From NCBI GenBank assembly GCA_945915085.1, contig CAMEET010000008.1, forward strand, positions 1 through 37,743: a stretch of DNA of 37,743 nucleotides. Reading direction: 5' to 3'. The stretch is from an uncultured Treponema sp. (lineage in GTDB: Bacteria; Spirochaetota; Spirochaetia; Treponematales; Treponemataceae). A program made the translations under genes and the position numbers. Below are positions 1-8,630 of this stretch, one piece after another. The notes beneath the pieces are model-generated. The model worked only from the letters and a program-made list of their open reading frames with translations. It was not told the origin of the DNA and ran no database searches. Each line of letters opens with the position of its first letter. The first letter of the stretch is position 1.

Positions 1-141
1 ATCTGCTTAATTCGTTATTTTTGAAAAAAAATGTCTGGACAAAGGGCTTAGCTTACAAGAAGCATAATTCCTTTCCCACAAATCATAATTCCGCTTATAA
101 ATACAACCTGTACAATTTTATGTTTTATTACAATTTTTAAA

Positions 142-435
142 ATGACCTGGTATCCATTACAATATGCAATACTTTTTATAGAATCCATTTGTACCATTCT
201 TACAGGATACGAACTTTTAGGAATTTTTTTATACTCTGCTCTATTAATTAAACTATTTGTTAATGGATTTTTTATAAAACATTTATATTCTAAAATCACA
301 TTTTTATTAATCATATGGTTAATATCTGTTTTAGGATTAATTCCTTTTGGTTTTGAACGTGTAATTCTTTCATATGCATCAATTTTCTTTTTTTTGTACT
401 TTTTATTTCCATATTTACAAAAAAATGGAAGATGA
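142..435 (+). CDS. Membrane part of a split LuxR-type regulator
   Basis: A 97-residue, very hydrophobic protein with about three membrane segments and no recognisable domain. The open frame continues upstream without an ATG to position 52, still hydrophobic, and is closed by TAG at 49-51, seven codons after an ATG at 31. It ends with TGA at 433-435, overlapping the start of the HTH gene by 11 bases. The overlap follows a run of seven A (419-425); with six A the two frames would fuse into one membrane-anchored HTH protein. No good Shine-Dalgarno precedes 142. I read it as the N-terminal half of a membrane-bound LuxR-like regulator that is either decayed or depends on slippage at the A run. A genuine two-gene pair cannot be excluded. 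Confidence 0.45.
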   Translation: MTWYPLQYAILFIESICTILTGYELLGIFLYSALLIKLFVNGFFIKHLYSKITFLLIIWLISVLGLIPFGFERVILSYASIFFFLYFLFPYLQKNGR

Positions 436-721
436 TTTAAAACGATATATTCCACCTGTTCCTGTAGAATCAAAAGTAAACCTACCATCACACGGTGAAA
501 AAATTTATCTTTCTGATTATAATCTTTCGAAACGTCAAATAAAAATACTTCAAGAATATTTAAAATTTGGAAAATCTTATAAAACAATGGCAGATGAATT
601 TTTTGTAAGTGAATCAATTATAAAAACAGAAATGTCAAGAATACAAAGAAAATTTGGAGTAAAAAACAGGGAAGATTTACGCGTTCTTCTTTTACAATAC
701 GAAATATCAGAATCAAGATAA
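425..721 (+). CDS. LuxR/GerE-type helix-turn-helix protein
   Basis: A 98-residue reading from the ATG at 425; the frame is open further upstream, but that part reads as a shadow of the membrane frame. The C-terminal two thirds have the LuxR/GerE pattern: LSKRQIKILQEYLKFGKSYK, then MADEFFVSESIIKTEMSRI (the recognition helix), then RKFGVKNREDLRVLL. It should bind DNA. There is no receiver or ligand domain, so the sensory part is probably the hydrophobic frame just upstream, out of frame by one base at the A7 run 419-425. A bidirectional terminator follows at 723-771. The HTH call is good; whether it is made as a separate protein is unclear. Confidence 0.6.
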   Translation: MEDDLKRYIPPVPVESKVNLPSHGEKIYLSDYNLSKRQIKILQEYLKFGKSYKTMADEFFVSESIIKTEMSRIQRKFGVKNREDLRVLLLQYEISESR

Positions 722-722
722 A

Positions 723-771
723 AAAAAGATTTCAGTAAAAAATGATCTTTCATAATTACTGAAATCTTTTT
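723..771. terminator. Bidirectional rho-independent terminator
   Basis: A perfect 16-bp inverted repeat (723-738 with 756-771, 17-nt loop) starts with an A run and ends with a T run. It sits between the convergent HTH gene (stop 721) and rbfA (stop 795), so it can end transcripts from both sides. Confidence 0.8.
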
Positions 772-794
772 GGATTTTTTATGAATGACTCTTG

Positions 795-1160
795 TCATTT
801 ATTGTCGCTGTTTTGCTTTTCCAATTCATTTAGTTTTTGAACCATTGCAAAACCTTCTTTCATTCCCTTATCAACAACAAACTGCAATTTTGGAAATTGT
901 CTTATTCTGAGTTTTTTTGCAATTTCACGTTGAATAAAACCAGCCGCAGCATTTAATCCATCAACTCCAGTTTTCAACTGATTATCAGGCAAAAATGATG
1001 AAACATAAACTTTAGCGTAACACAAGTCAGAAGTCACTTCCACCCTGTTTACGCTAAGGAAAGTTGAAACACGAGGATCTTTTACTTCACCCCGCAGAAT
1101 CAACTTTGATATTTCATCTCTGAGCTGATCGTTCAATCTTTGAATACGATACTGACCCAT
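795..1160 (-). CDS. rbfA: Ribosome-binding factor A
   Basis: A 121-residue protein of usual RbfA length. It binds the 30S subunit and helps mature the 5' end of 16S rRNA. The family pattern is clear: N-terminal RIQRLNDQLRDEISKLI, then KDPRV, then the strands VNRVEVTSDLCYAKVYVS and the helix GFIQREIAKKLRIRQFPKLQF. The start ATG overlaps the infB stop by one base (TAATG), a sign of translational coupling. It is the last gene of the rimP-nusA-infB-rbfA operon; truB does not follow. Confidence 0.95.
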   Translation of the reverse strand: MGQYRIQRLNDQLRDEISKLILRGEVKDPRVSTFLSVNRVEVTSDLCYAKVYVSSFLPDNQLKTGVDGLNAAAGFIQREIAKKLRIRQFPKLQFVVDKGMKEGFAMVQKLNELEKQNSDNK

Positions 1161-4021
1161 TAATCTGCTCCTTGAGAACCAGCAGCAGTTACGTTACGTT
1201 TTGCAGCTTCAGCTTCTTCTTCAGCAATTGTTTTTCCCAATTTCTTTGCAATCTCTATAACTTCAAAAACTTCAAGTTTATCACCCACTTGAATATCCTG
1301 CCAGTTTTCAAGTCCGATACCACATTCATAACCTACGCTGACTTCTTTTGCATCATCTTTGAAACGTTTAAGCGAAGCAATTTTACCAGTGAAGATTACG
1401 ATACCTTCGCGCACGAGATTGACACTGGAATTTCTGCGAACAATACCTTCGGAAACAGAACATCCTGCAATAACACCAACTTTTGGTACTTTAAATGTAT
1501 TTCGAACTTCAACCTGACCGATAACTTCTTCTTTTGTATCAGGAGAAAGCATACCTTCCATAGCCTGCTGGATTTCTTCAACACACTTATAGATAATATT
1601 ATACTTTCTGATTTCAACCTGTTCCTGTTCTGCCAAAGTTTTTGCTTTTGGAGTTGGGCGAACATTAAATCCAATGATAATTGCATTCGAATCGGCAGCC
1701 GCCAAAGTAACATCAGATTCATTGATAGCACCAGCGCTTGAATGAATTACAGAAAGTCTGATTTCTCTTGTTGACAATTTTTCCAAAGATGATTTTAACG
1801 CTTCTGCAGAACCTTGCAAATCAGCTTTGATGATAACTTTAAGTTCACGAACTTCACTATCAGCAATATCACTATAAAGAGATTCCAAAGTTGTCTTTTT
1901 AACCGCTTTGGCAGCTTCAAAACGTTTCAATTCCTGACGTTTAGCAGAAATTGCACGTGCATCTTTTTCACTTTCTGTCACCTGGAAAGGATCGCCGGCA
2001 TTTGGCATTTCTTCCATACCAAGAACTTCAACAGGAGTAGAAGGACCTGCTTCTTGAATTCTGTTTCCCCTGTCATCAAACATAGCACGAACACGTCCAG
2101 AATAAATTCCAGCAACATAAGGATCTCCCTGATGCAAAGTACCACGTTCAATCACTACAGAAGCAACAACACCACGTCCCTGATCAACACGGCTTTCAAG
2201 AATCTTTCCTTCTGCACGACAGTTATAATTTGCCTTTAATTCAAGCATTTCTGCTTGTAACAAAATAGCATCAAGCAAATCATCAATACCTTCTTTTTTC
2301 AAAGCTGAAATATGAACATACTGAGTATCTCCACCCCATTCTTCAGGTGTAAGACCATGTTCAGAAAGTTGTGTTTTTACTCTATCTGGATTTGCTTCAG
2401 GTTTATCAACTTTATTTACTGCAACAATAATAGGAACTTTAGCATCTTTTGCATGTGCAATAGCTTCCAAGGTCTGAGGCATAACACCATCATCAGCAGC
2501 AACAACAAGAACAACAATATCTGTTACCTGAGCACCACGAGCACGCATCATAGTAAAGGCTTCGTGACCTGGTGTATCAAGGAAAGTGATTTTTCCTTTT
2601 GGAGTAGTTACAGAATATGCACCAATTGACTGTGTAATTCCACCAGCTTCACCAGCAGCAACATTTGCATGACGAATAGCATCCAAAGTTTTTGTCTTAC
2701 CATGGTCAACGTGTCCCATTACAGTTACAACAGGTGGACGAGGCTGCATATCAGAATCAGCATCTGCTTCACGTTCAATAACAGTTTCATCATAAAGACT
2801 TACAAGGTGAACTTCACATCCATATTCAGCAGCCAGAAGTGTTGCAGTATCAGAATCTATAGACTGAGTGATTGTAACCATCATACCCATGCCCATAAGT
2901 TTTCCAATAACTTCACTAGCCTTCAAATTCATTTTTCTAGCCAAATCAGAAACTGAAATTGATTCCATTATATCAATAGATTTTGGAACAACAGTTGCTG
3001 GAGTTTCAGCCTTCTTTTTCTGACCAAAAAGATTATCATCGTACTGTTCTTCATCCTTACGATTGTAAACTTGTTTCTTGCCTTTAAATGCAGCTTTTTT
3101 GCCAGGTGTTCTGCTAGTATCAACAGGAAGCGGCGCAGGTGCTGCATTCATTGGACGAGATCTGTTAAATCCTCCTTGTCCATTTTGACCACCACGATTA
3201 AAACCGCCTTGTCCGCCTTGAGCATTACGGTTAAAACTGCCTTGACCGTTTCTAGTAAAACTGTTCTGACCATTCTGACCGTTCCGATTGAACCCGCCCT
3301 GTCCATTGCGGTTATAACCACCACCTTGCCCGTTGTTTTCGCGTTCTCGGTTTTGGAAACTTTGGCGTGCCTGTACACCATTAAAACCACCACCGTCTTT
3401 ATTAAATGTTCGAGCTCCGTTTTGACCATTTCGATTATAATTTCCATTTTGATTACGGAAGTTATTTTGACGAGGTTTATCAGAAAGATTACCTGCCTTT
3501 ACATTAGGTCTAGCCGAATTCAATTCAAATGTAGTACGAGGTCTGTTGTCAGTTTTTCCATCATTTTTCACAAAACTGCGATTTGCATTTGAGACAGAAC
3601 CGTTTGCAGAATTTTTTTCAGAATTGTTTACATTCGAAGAAGACTTCGAATTATTCTGATTCTCAACGCCATCATTTTTTACATTATGTTTTGAAATAGC
3701 ATTTTGATTCCCATTTGTATTTTTATCGAAAGAATCATTTGCATCAGTTTTCACATTTTTTTGCAATGAATCCTGCTCAGCAGATTGAACAGAAGTATTC
3801 TTTTCCTGATTTTTTACAGGATTCATAGATGCAGCGTTATCTGTCTTCTTTACACCAATATGAACCTTTTGTGCATTTGCTTGATTCTGAGCAGGATTCT
3901 TCTTTTTTACAACAACTACCTTCTTTTTTTCAGGAGAATTTCCGCTTGATACAGTACTAGCACTTTCAGGTTGTTTTTTATGAACAACAAATTCGGGCTT
4001 TTTTTCGTTTTCTTCAGCCAT
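1160..4021 (-). CDS. infB: Translation initiation factor IF-2
   Basis: A GTPase that delivers initiator fMet-tRNA to the 30S subunit and promotes 70S joining. 953 residues. Residues 1-190 are a charged, Asn/Ser/Lys-rich linker, and about 190-290 is a low-complexity array of Gly-Asn-Arg-Gln units (GGFNRNGQ and variants). An IF2_N module follows ([20 protein letters not shown]). The G domain has G1 GHVDHGKT at 436-443, then [11 protein letters not shown]3 DTPGHEAF, G4 NKVDKP and G5 SALKKEGI, followed by beta-barrel domains and a C-terminal tRNA-binding domain. Upstream is AAAGGA about 9 nt before ATG. It lies 28 bp after nusA and overlaps rbfA by one base. Confidence 0.97.
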   Translation of the reverse strand: MAEENEKKPEFVVHKKQPESASTVSSGNSPEKKKVVVVKKKNPAQNQANAQKVHIGVKKTDNAASMNPVKNQEKNTSVQSAEQDSLQKNVKTDANDSFDKNTNGNQNAISKHNVKNDGVENQNNSKSSSNVNNSEKNSANGSVSNANRSFVKNDGKTDNRPRTTFELNSARPNVKAGNLSDKPRQNNFRNQNGNYNRNGQNGARTFNKDGGGFNGVQARQSFQNRERENNGQGGGYNRNGQGGFNRNGQNGQNSFTRNGQGSFNRNAQGGQGGFNRGGQNGQGGFNRSRPMNAAPAPLPVDTSRTPGKKAAFKGKKQVYNRKDEEQYDDNLFGQKKKAETPATVVPKSIDIMESISVSDLARKMNLKASEVIGKLMGMGMMVTITQSIDSDTATLLAAEYGCEVHLVSLYDETVIEREADADSDMQPRPPVVTVMGHVDHGKTKTLDAIRHANVAAGEAGGITQSIGAYSVTTPKGKITFLDTPGHEAFTMMRARGAQVTDIVVLVVAADDGVMPQTLEAIAHAKDAKVPIIVAVNKVDKPEANPDRVKTQLSEHGLTPEEWGGDTQYVHISALKKEGIDDLLDAILLQAEMLELKANYNCRAEGKILESRVDQGRGVVASVVIERGTLHQGDPYVAGIYSGRVRAMFDDRGNRIQEAGPSTPVEVLGMEEMPNAGDPFQVTESEKDARAISAKRQELKRFEAAKAVKKTTLESLYSDIADSEVRELKVIIKADLQGSAEALKSSLEKLSTREIRLSVIHSSAGAINESDVTLAAADSNAIIIGFNVRPTPKAKTLAEQEQVEIRKYNIIYKCVEEIQQAMEGMLSPDTKEEVIGQVEVRNTFKVPKVGVIAGCSVSEGIVRRNSSVNLVREGIVIFTGKIASLKRFKDDAKEVSVGYECGIGLENWQDIQVGDKLEVFEVIEIAKKLGKTIAEEEAEAAKRNVTAAGSQGAD

Positions 4022-4049
4022 AAATTATCAATTCCTTTTATGTAAAATA

Positions 4050-5522
4050 CTACTCTTCATCCTCAGTAAACTCAAACTCAACGCCACAATTAGGACAATG
4101 AGTCATATCAAGGGTGATTTTCGCTCCACATTCAGGACAGAAATATTCTTCTTCATCCTGAGTATTTTCCTCTTTTGTAGATGTAGAATCTTCATCAGCA
4201 CTAGTTTCAGTTTCGTCCTCTACAAACTCAACGTTTTCATTAATAAGTTTGTTAATCTTATCAAGCTCTTCTTCATTTACACCATCAATTTTGATTGAAC
4301 CGTTATCGTACGCTTCTACAAAATCTTGAATTTCCTCAATTCCATTTTCTTTAAGCAGTTGAGCAACTTCAGAATTAACACCAGGAAGTTCGGCAACAGT
4401 TGTAATCTCATCAATCTGTTCATCATTGAATAGATTTCTAGCAGTCTGAACAGTATTAACATTCGAAAAGTCAATATCTTCAGCCTGTTCAACAGTTTTT
4501 ACATCAATATTCCAGTCGCAAAGTCTGTTAGCAAGTCTTACATTTTGTCCCTGTTTACCAATTGCCAAAGAGAATTGCGAATCTTCAACAATAGCCAAAG
4601 CTTGACGTTTTTCAGCATCCATAATCACAACACGTTCAACTTGAGCAGGTGATAATGCATTTTTAATAAATTCTGCTGGATTTGAGTCCCAACGCAAAAC
4701 ATCAATTTTTTCATTCAAAAGTTCACGAATAACATTCTGAATACGCACACCTTTCAAACCAACACAAGCACCAACAGGGTCCACTTCTTCGCGTTTAGAA
4801 TAAACAGCAATTTTTGTACGATAACCAGCGTCGCGGACAATCTTTTGAATCTCAACAGTACCGTCAGCAATTTCAGGAACTTCTTTTTCTAAAATAGAAC
4901 TTACAAGTTTTGGGTCACTACGAGAAAGAACAAGCTGAATACCAGAATTTGTAGGTTTAACATCCACAATCAAAGCTTTAATTCTATCATTTTTTTCATA
5001 AACTTCAAGTTTAGATTGATATTTTACAGGAAGCACACCTTCCACTTTTCCAGCATTACCCAAATCAAGATAAATATTGCCGTTCTTTTCACGCTGATAA
5101 TAACCAATTATAATTTCACCAATTTTATCACGATAATCATTCATAAGTGAATTCTTGTAAGTTTCGTTCAACCCCTGATGAGCAGTTTGCTTTCCAGTAG
5201 CAACAGCAGAACGGCAAAAAGATTTTGGATCCTCAAGAATATCAATCTCATCACCCTCTTCAACACTATCTCCAGCAAGTTTACGAGCTTCTTCCAATTC
5301 TATTTCTTTAACAGGATCATAAACACCATCGATAATTACTTTTCGTGAATAAATAGAAACATCTGACATATCATCATTAAATTTGACAATTGCGTTTTCG
5401 TCAGTTCCATAAGTTCTTTTGTATGCAGCCTTCAATGCTCTTTCAATTGTCTGTCTAACCGAATCTTCAGAATAACCTTTTTCTGAAATCAGCTGACGGA
5501 TAGCTTCTGCCATTTCTGACAT
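4050..5522 (-). CDS. nusA: Transcription elongation/termination factor NusA, with C-terminal zinc ribbon
   Basis: 490 residues. NusA binds RNA polymerase and nascent RNA and modulates pausing, termination and antitermination. In order: N-terminal polymerase-binding domain (about 1-125), S1 domain (about 130-200), two KH domains (about 200-345, including AIGKQGQNVRLANRL), and helix-hairpin-helix-like segments (about 350-430). An acidic linker and a CxxC-x10-CxxC zinc-ribbon-like tail follow (C462, C465, C476, C479). The ribbon is not part of the E. coli or Bacillus protein as I know it. Start: AAGGGAGG 7 nt before ATG 5522. The gene begins 12 bp after the rimP stop. Confidence 0.96.
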   Translation of the reverse strand: MSEMAEAIRQLISEKGYSEDSVRQTIERALKAAYKRTYGTDENAIVKFNDDMSDVSIYSRKVIIDGVYDPVKEIELEEARKLAGDSVEEGDEIDILEDPKSFCRSAVATGKQTAHQGLNETYKNSLMNDYRDKIGEIIIGYYQREKNGNIYLDLGNAGKVEGVLPVKYQSKLEVYEKNDRIKALIVDVKPTNSGIQLVLSRSDPKLVSSILEKEVPEIADGTVEIQKIVRDAGYRTKIAVYSKREEVDPVGACVGLKGVRIQNVIRELLNEKIDVLRWDSNPAEFIKNALSPAQVERVVIMDAEKRQALAIVEDSQFSLAIGKQGQNVRLANRLCDWNIDVKTVEQAEDIDFSNVNTVQTARNLFNDEQIDEITTVAELPGVNSEVAQLLKENGIEEIQDFVEAYDNGSIKIDGVNEEELDKINKLINENVEFVEDETETSADEDSTSTKEENTQDEEEYFCPECGAKITLDMTHCPNCGVEFEFTEDEE

Positions 5523-5534
5523 TTTAAGCCTCCC

Positions 5535-5993
5535 TTATAATAAAAATTTTGCTTTCGCTATATTTTCATAAAGAATAGTGAATTTTTCACCATCCTCTTT
5601 TTCCAAAGTAACTGAGTTTTGGTCTGCACATTTAATTACACCACTCACCCAATCAGTAACAGTTTTATCCCAGATACGAACAGAACGTCCAGTAAAAATC
5701 TCAAATTCAGCCGCATTTTTGATATTGTGTTCAATACCAGGAGATGTAAGTTCCATAGATGTCTCTTCAGTTCCAAGCAATGCTTCAAGACGCGGAAGAA
5801 GAACCCTATGAACCTTAGCACAATCATTTACACCAATATTAACAGCAGGATCACAAGAACAAATAATTGCAGAAATTTTAGTAATAGATTTAGCAGGAAC
5901 AATTTTTAGATCAACAAGTTTGTACCCCATTCCTTCTACCAAAGCAGCACATTCTTTATAATACTTAATGTTTTTATATGAATTATATTCCAT
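5535..5993 (-). CDS. rimP: Ribosome maturation factor RimP
   Basis: 152 residues from the ATG at 5993. RimP acts in 30S subunit assembly. The motif MELTSPGIEHNIKNAAEFEI corresponds to the family's V(S)SPGLDRPL segment; the N-terminal half (ECAALVEGMGYKLVDLKI) and the C-terminal SH3-like part (VSGVIKCADQNSVTL...) also fit. The frame is open to a GTG at 6044, but the ATG gives the standard N-terminus and length. It heads the rimP-nusA-infB-rbfA operon. Upstream are a hairpin with a T run (6101-6130) and a promoter-like sequence (6157-6185). Confidence 0.9.
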   Translation of the reverse strand: MEYNSYKNIKYYKECAALVEGMGYKLVDLKIVPAKSITKISAIICSCDPAVNIGVNDCAKVHRVLLPRLEALLGTEETSMELTSPGIEHNIKNAAEFEIFTGRSVRIWDKTVTDWVSGVIKCADQNSVTLEKEDGEKFTILYENIAKAKFLL

Positions 5994-6100
5994 AGCAATT
6001 TCAAAGTTTAATATAATGCACGGCAATACGTCGCATAAAGTCACGCTGACAAAAAAAAAATCTAATTTCGCCGTTTTAAAGTTTTAAATAAACCTCAAAT

Positions 6101-6130
6101 AAAAAAGACCCGTGCATCCACGAGTCTTTT
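6101..6130 (-). terminator. Terminator or attenuator hairpin ahead of rimP
   Basis: On the minus strand an AAAAGAC/GTCTTTT arm, one mismatch and CGTG/CACG close a 4-nt loop and run into a T stretch. It could simply end the transcript of the sigma-like gene (stop 6249). Because a promoter-like sequence lies between that gene and the hairpin, it could also act as an attenuator for the rimP operon. Confidence 0.65.
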
Positions 6131-6156
6131 AATAATACTATTAAACTGACATATAT

Positions 6157-6185
6157 AATTTAACATTTTCTTTCAAATGTGTCAA
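6157..6185 (-). promoter_or_regulatory. Putative sigma-70 promoter for rimP-nusA-infB-rbfA
   Basis: Minus strand TTGACA (6185-6180), 17-bp spacer, TAAATT (6162-6157). The -35 is perfect; the -10 matches 4 of 6. An imperfect inverted repeat (GATATTA-6-TAATATC at 6198-6217, flanked by TGACA and TGTCA) lies just upstream and could be an operator. It is the best promoter candidate before rimP. Confidence 0.5.
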
Positions 6186-6248
6186 GATTAATTGACAGAT
6201 ATTACAGATATAATATCAGCATGTCAGTATAATGCCGGTATATTAATT

Positions 6249-7193
6249 CTATTCTTCACTGTCATTTTTTGAATTATTCTGTATTTCATTTCTTGCAAGT
6301 TTCAGATAATACGAAACCTGTCTTACTGAAATACTTAATAAATCAGCAATAGTTTGATTTGTTGGACGCAAGTATAAAAAACCTTCTGAAAACTTTCTAT
6401 TTAGAGCCTGCCAATGATTATAATGTATTCCATCAAGTTTTACCAGTCTATCTTTTATTATTTTTGTTTCCGCTCTATCAACACATTCTTCCAATTCCGT
6501 AATTCTTTTTTCACACTTTCTATGATGAAAATAATTGTAATTTCTTCTTTCCAATATTTTCTGAAGCTTCATGGATTTTGAAATTACACTCATTTTACAG
6601 TATTGAATCGAATCATATATAATTTTTTCTTCAAGATGATACAATTCACAAACTTTTTTTATTTGAATTTCAGTAAGATAAAAACAAGATTTTAAGGCAA
6701 GTACAAGGACTTTTTTATCAGTACTTTTTGAAGAAATTTTTGAAAAAATTTCCTTTAATTGTTCAAAATCATAAGGTTTATATTCTTTGGATTTCTTTTT
6801 GGTAGAATAAAGCATTCTACTTTTAAATGTATTTTGAATGCTGTAATTTTTTTCTCTTGTTGAATATGAAATAACATTCTCTTCAAAAATTAAAGTTTCT
6901 TTTATTGATTTTCTTACCATATATCTTTTTGTTGAACTTATTAATCCAAGAATATAATAGAAAAAGAACTTAAAAAAATCTGTTTTTTTCGGATTATAAG
7001 TATCAAATAATTTATCCCCCCTCTCTAAAAAAGACACAAGTAATTCAGCTCTGAAATCTTCATCATAACGATGTAAGCCAAACATAGGATAATTCTTCTG
7101 AATGAAATCCCCCAATTTTCCTAACGCCTCCTTTTTTTCAATTACACCATTTTTCACATCATCGAATAATTGACTGAAATCCTCTTTCTTCAT
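6249..7193 (-). CDS. Sigma-factor-like DNA-binding protein (divergent)
   Basis: 314 residues from the ATG at 7193, chosen because AAGGAG lies 7 nt upstream; the ATG at 7199 is too close to that site, and an upstream extension to 7220 is less likely. Residues about 35-95 (DEDFRAELLVSFLERGDKLF, then YNPKKTDFFKFFFYYI) resemble sigma-70 region 2, where an early acidic helix precedes a segment about how far the protein chain spans. The C-terminus (NQTIADLLSISVRQVSYYLK) is a helix-turn-helix like sigma region 4. The middle is Lys/Ser-rich and not recognised. I suggest a divergent sigma-like regulator; a plain HTH regulator is the alternative. Target genes are unknown. Confidence 0.55.
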   Translation of the reverse strand: MKKEDFSQLFDDVKNGVIEKKEALGKLGDFIQKNYPMFGLHRYDEDFRAELLVSFLERGDKLFDTYNPKKTDFFKFFFYYILGLISSTKRYMVRKSIKETLIFEENVISYSTREKNYSIQNTFKSRMLYSTKKKSKEYKPYDFEQLKEIFSKISSKSTDKKVLVLALKSCFYLTEIQIKKVCELYHLEEKIIYDSIQYCKMSVISKSMKLQKILERRNYNYFHHRKCEKRITELEECVDRAETKIIKDRLVKLDGIHYNHWQALNRKFSEGFLYLRPTNQTIADLLSISVRQVSYYLKLARNEIQNNSKNDSEE

Positions 7194-7339
7194 TAGCATT
7201 CTCCTTACACTTTTTTTCAAGTGCTAATTGATAAAACTTTTTACCTGTTTTTATCAAAAAAATTAGTTTTTTAGAGAAGAAATCTCTCTTCTTTATTTGA
7301 CGTATGATTTTTGGAGACTACTAAGATTTTTTTTCCGAA

Positions 7340-7348
7340 ATTATAACA
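7340..7348 (-). promoter_or_regulatory. Possible extended -10 promoter of the sigma-like gene
   Basis: The minus strand reads TG-T-TATAAT, an extended -10 element, with no good -35. It would give a leader of roughly 140 nt for the gene starting at 7193. Tentative. Confidence 0.3.
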
Positions 7349-7394
7349 GAAAATTATTTTTCACTTTTTTTTGTAAAAAATGAGTTTTTTACTA

Positions 7395-7423
7395 TTGACT
7401 TATTATTTTCTATATGATATTAT
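7395..7423 (+). promoter_or_regulatory. Sigma-70 promoter of tRNA-Met
   Basis: TTGACT (7395-7400), 17-bp spacer, TATTAT (7418-7423), 13 bp before the tRNA 5' end. Both boxes match 5 of 6 and the position is right for a stand-alone tRNA. Confidence 0.75.
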
Positions 7424-7436
7424 AAATTCATCACTT

Positions 7437-7509
7437 GGCGACCTAGCTCAGTTGGTAGAGCACACGGCTCATATCCGTGTTGTCAGTGGTTCAATCCCAC
7501 TGGTCGCTA
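7437..7509 (+). tRNA. tRNA-Met (CAT), elongator type
   Basis: A complete cloverleaf: acceptor GGCGACC/GGTCGCT (a G-U pair at 1-72), D arm GCTC/GAGC with AGTTGGTA loop, anticodon arm CACGG-CTCATAT-CCGTG, T arm AGTGG-TTCAATC-CCACT, discriminator A. CCA is not encoded. The anticodon stem lacks the G-C pairs of an initiator. The G1-U72, A73 end resembles elongator tRNA-Met of Gram-positive bacteria. A lysidine-modified tRNA-Ile2 also carries CAT and cannot be fully excluded. Confidence 0.93.
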
Positions 7510-7549
7510 AAAAAAAAGACTTTCTCTTTTTGAGAAAGTCTTTTTTTTT
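7509..7549 (+). terminator. Terminator of the tRNA
   Basis: An A-run/GACTTTCTC arm pairs with GAGAAAGTC followed by nine T. It directly follows the tRNA acceptor end and is a strong intrinsic terminator. Confidence 0.9.
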
Positions 7550-7582
7550 AGTAATAAGATTTTACAAAACAGATTATATAGA

Positions 7583-7625
7583 AAAGTTATTCAAAAGACA
7601 AAAATCTAGTCATTTGAATAACTTT
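7583..7625 (-). terminator. Hairpin after the lipoprotein gene
   Basis: A perfect 13-bp inverted repeat (7583-7595 with 7613-7625) whose loop holds a GAC/GTC pair. It lies just past the stop of the minus-strand lipoprotein. The T run after it is short and interrupted, so termination is likely but not certain. Confidence 0.5.
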
Positions 7626-7633
7626 CAAGTTGT

Positions 7634-8434
7634 TTAATATTCATCATTTTCCTGTGGAATAAAATATTCATCGCTAGAATATCCCAAAAGAAGTTTTTTA
7701 ATATTATCTTCTTCCAGAGAATTAATAAATTGCAAAGCCTGAGCTTTCGTAAAATAATATTTCAACGACATTGATTCTATCGAAGTTGCATCTCCAACTA
7801 CATCCCAATGATTATTATGCATTGGATACATTGATATCGAAAAATATGGAGAATTTTTTATAAATTCATAACCGATCATCGCTTTTCCATCTGCATTATT
7901 TGGTGTAGACGAACTTATTGTTCCCCAATCTAAATGAACATCAATACTTCCATATTTTTTGAAAGTATTTCTACCCTTTCTTTCAAGCCTTTTATTTTCA
8001 AAATCTGAAAAATATTGATTAACAGCATTTATAAAATCCGCTCGAGCTTCTTCATTCATCTGAACAATATAATAAGCTGCCATATAACTTGAACCAAAGC
8101 CCGCAGTTTGTTTTTCAGGTGCAATCATAAAATCAGCTTTTTTTTGTTTTATACCACCCAGAGTTCCAGGTGTAAACACAGAAAATTCATCACCATAAAC
8201 AAAATCATCTTTATTTCCGAATGTAAAAAATTTTTCAAAAGCATTTTTTTCATTTTTTTTGTTTGTATTCACTTTTTGATTTGCAGTTTTATTCAAATTA
8301 ACATCTGTATCTGATGCCTCCGACTGACTGTCATAATCATCTATAGGAACGGTTTCCTGATTTTTTGTTGAAGTACATGATGATAACATCAATGCAAATA
8401 AGGATGCACAAATTATTGATTTTACAATTTTCAT
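7634..8434 (-). CDS. Putative lipoprotein of unknown function
   Basis: 266 residues. The N-terminus MKIVKSIICASLFALMLSSC is a lipoprotein signal peptide with lipobox LSSC (Cys20), so the mature protein should be lipid-anchored. A polar linker rich in Asn, Lys, Asp and Ser follows (about 21-65), then a globular domain (about 70-250) with MAAYYIVQMNEEARADFINA and YGSIDVHLDWGTISSS. I do not recognise the family. AAAGGA lies about 8 nt before ATG. The gene is monocistronic, divergent from flaB, with a probable own promoter. Nothing ties it to motility except position. Confidence 0.8.
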   Translation of the reverse strand: MKIVKSIICASLFALMLSSCTSTKNQETVPIDDYDSQSEASDTDVNLNKTANQKVNTNKKNEKNAFEKFFTFGNKDDFVYGDEFSVFTPGTLGGIKQKKADFMIAPEKQTAGFGSSYMAAYYIVQMNEEARADFINAVNQYFSDFENKRLERKGRNTFKKYGSIDVHLDWGTISSSTPNNADGKAMIGYEFIKNSPYFSISMYPMHNNHWDVVGDATSIESMSLKYYFTKAQALQFINSLEEDNIKKLLLGYSSDEYFIPQENDEY

Positions 8435-8474
8435 ATTAAATTCCTTTTAGTAAAATAATTTATTTCTATTATAT

Positions 8475-8505
8475 ATAATACCCTAAAAAAGTTTTTTTGT
8501 TACAA
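8475..8505 (-). promoter_or_regulatory. Possible promoter of the lipoprotein gene
   Basis: Minus strand TTGTAA (8505-8500), 19-bp spacer, TATTAT (8480-8475), about 40 bp before the start codon. The AT-rich context makes chance matches easy. Confidence 0.4.
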
Positions 8506-8544
8506 TTTTTCTTCTTTTTTTTATTATTTTTTTTGATTTTTTAT

Positions 8545-8572
8545 TAAAGTCTAAAATCATCTTTGCCGATAA
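8545..8572 (+). promoter_or_regulatory. Sigma-28 (FliA) promoter of flaB
   Basis: TAAA (8545-8548), 16-bp spacer, GCCGATAA (8565-8572). This is the class-3 flagellar promoter pattern known for treponemal flaB genes. It gives a leader of about 150 nt. Confidence 0.9.
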
Positions 8573-8630
8573 TTATAAATGAAATGTTATGATTATTTCG
8601 ACTTCGTTGAAGCAGTAATCAGACTTTTCT

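Noticed and set aside
48..617. Long open frame on the minus strand
   Set aside because: It is antisense to the HTH and membrane frames, has no ribosome-binding site and no recognisable motif.
1172..3592. Several open frames antisense to infB
   Set aside because: Low-complexity Phe/Asn/Thr-rich translations typical of the reverse of a Lys/Asn/Gly-rich gene.
5994..6044. GTG start extending RimP by 17 residues
   Set aside because: The extension is not family-like, and ATG 5993 gives the normal length.
7437..7509. tRNA-Ile2 or initiator tRNA
   Set aside because: No initiator G-C anticodon pairs; the acceptor end matches elongator tRNA-Met better than Ile2, though modification cannot be seen.
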